DNA of 64,000 nt from Ensifer sesbaniae (GTDB lineage: Bacteria > Pseudomonadota > Alphaproteobacteria > Rhizobiales > Rhizobiaceae), in contig NZ_JABEKU010000001.1 of assembly GCF_013283665.1 (NCBI RefSeq), forward strand, positions 186,001 through 250,000, written 5' to 3'. Positions 63,484 through 64,000 of the stretch are shown one piece after another. A program made the translations under genes and the position numbers. Numbering within the stretch: position 1 is the first letter of the stretch; the number at the start of each line of letters is the position of its first letter. The notes below the pieces were generated by a model that was not told the origin of the DNA, searched no databases, and saw only the letters and a list, made by a program, of their open reading frames with translations.

Positions 63484-64000
63484 TTAGTTCAGCGTCTGTC
63501 CGGCGTAGGTCTTCTCGAAGCGACGCAGAACGGCGTTGCCGCGTTCAACCGTCTTGTCGAGCTCGGCCTGCACGTCTGCGTTCTGCATGAAGATCGCTTC
63601 GAGGGCGGTCGCGAATTCCTTGCGGATCTGCGTGAAGCCGCCGAGGCGAATGCCGCGGGTGTTTTCCGAAGTCGGGGTGAAGGACAGGCTCTGGATGGCG
63701 AGTTCACGCCCCTTGTACGGTGCCTTGTCGTAGAAGCCATTGGCCTTCATGGCGTCGAAGCCGGTCTTGGTGACCGGGATGTAGCCCGTCACCGTCGACC
63801 ACCATTCGGCCATTTCCGGCGTGGCAAGATAGTTGAGGAAGGCGGCAGCACCCTTGTATTCCGCTTCCGGACGACCGGCGAGCACCCAGAGCGATGCGCC
63901 GCCGACGAGCGAGTTCTGGCGTTCGGTGCCCTTCCATACGGGCAACATGGCGACTTCCCACTTCACACCCTCGGGAAGGGTCTTGCCGATCGTGCCATGG
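63484..64000 (-). CDS. ugpB: Ugp-like substrate-binding protein (3' part only)
   Basis: The last ~172 codons of a binding protein whose start lies beyond the right edge. SLVGGASLWVLAGRPEAEYKG, WWSTVTGYIPVTKTGFDAM and EFATALEAIFMQNADVQAEL match the C-terminal lobe of UgpB-type family 1 proteins. Signal peptide and N-terminal lobe are not visible. It is the first gene of the operon, followed by the hairpin and ugpA-like gene. The ligand is glycerol 3-phosphate or a related compound by family analogy only. Confidence 0.85.
   Translation of the reverse strand, partial: HGTIGKTLPEGVKWEVAMLPVWKGTERQNSLVGGASLWVLAGRPEAEYKGAAAFLNYLATPEMAEWWSTVTGYIPVTKTGFDAMKANGFYDKAPYKGRELAIQSLSFTPTSENTRGIRLGGFTQIRKEFATALEAIFMQNADVQAELDKTVERGNAVLRRFEKTYAGQTLN

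Overview
The window reads as a high-GC alphaproteobacterial accessory replicon (or chromosomal accessory region) of the Rhizobiaceae, most like Sinorhizobium/Ensifer. The basis is the density of ABC uptake operons, a DUF982 gene, a RIME1-like intergenic mosaic element, a complete and non-canonical extra nuo cluster, and FCD-type GntR, LacI and TetR regulators beside transport and catabolic genes. The species assignment is inference; no rRNA, tRNA, replication gene, CRISPR array or insertion sequence was recognised.

Layout. 0-2.3 kb: the 5' part of an SDR reductase (minus strand) and a FrcA/FrcC-like sugar ABC ATPase and permease. 2.6-19.3 kb: all fourteen nuo subunits (J, K, an extra antiporter subunit, a small membrane protein, L, M, N; then A-G; then H and I plus a CBS-domain gene on the opposite strand). 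19.3-26.9 kb: a RIME1-like repeat, then an autoregulated lacI-SBP-permease-permease-GH32-ATPase operon for beta-fructosides or a related sugar. 27-32 kb: DUF982, a GST, an SMR/TetR pair with a clear operator, a small secreted protein, a FabMG-like putative enoyl reductase, and a PhnA/YjdM-like protein. 32-38.5 kb: a trimethylamine-dehydrogenase-like flavoprotein, a Prc-type S41 protease and an RlpA-like lipoprotein. 38.5-42.4 kb: a sulfate/thiosulfate ABC operon (cysP/sbp-cysT-cysW-cysA). 43-59.3 kb: a nitrogen-compound region with a class I amidotransferase, a LysR regulator, a Tat-exported deaminase-like amidohydrolase, a GntR, an MFS exporter, a peptide-type ABC system, a TRZ/ATZ-like amidohydrolase, a cytosolic cytosine-deaminase-like enzyme, a second paralogous GntR and a flavin reductase. 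59.5-64 kb: a Ugp-like ABC operon ending in a TIM-barrel isomerase-like gene, with the binding-protein gene cut by the window edge.

How the genes may work together. The nuo genes encode a proton-pumping NADH:quinone oxidoreductase with four antiporter-like subunits (extra MrpD/NuoM-like, L, M, N) instead of three. The NuoL lateral-helix segment looks about 20 residues longer than the usual length, as a longer membrane arm would need. In the 43-59 kb region, two homologous pairs (deaminase-like amidohydrolase plus FCD GntR) share an exact 11-base promoter motif. One amidohydrolase carries a Tat signal and the other is cytosolic, with a peptide-type importer between them. This suggests a periplasm-plus-cytoplasm pathway for an N-heterocyclic or amide compound whose substrate cannot be named from sequence alone. 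Three binding-protein genes are followed by strong intercistronic hairpins, consistent with higher expression of the binding protein than of the permeases.
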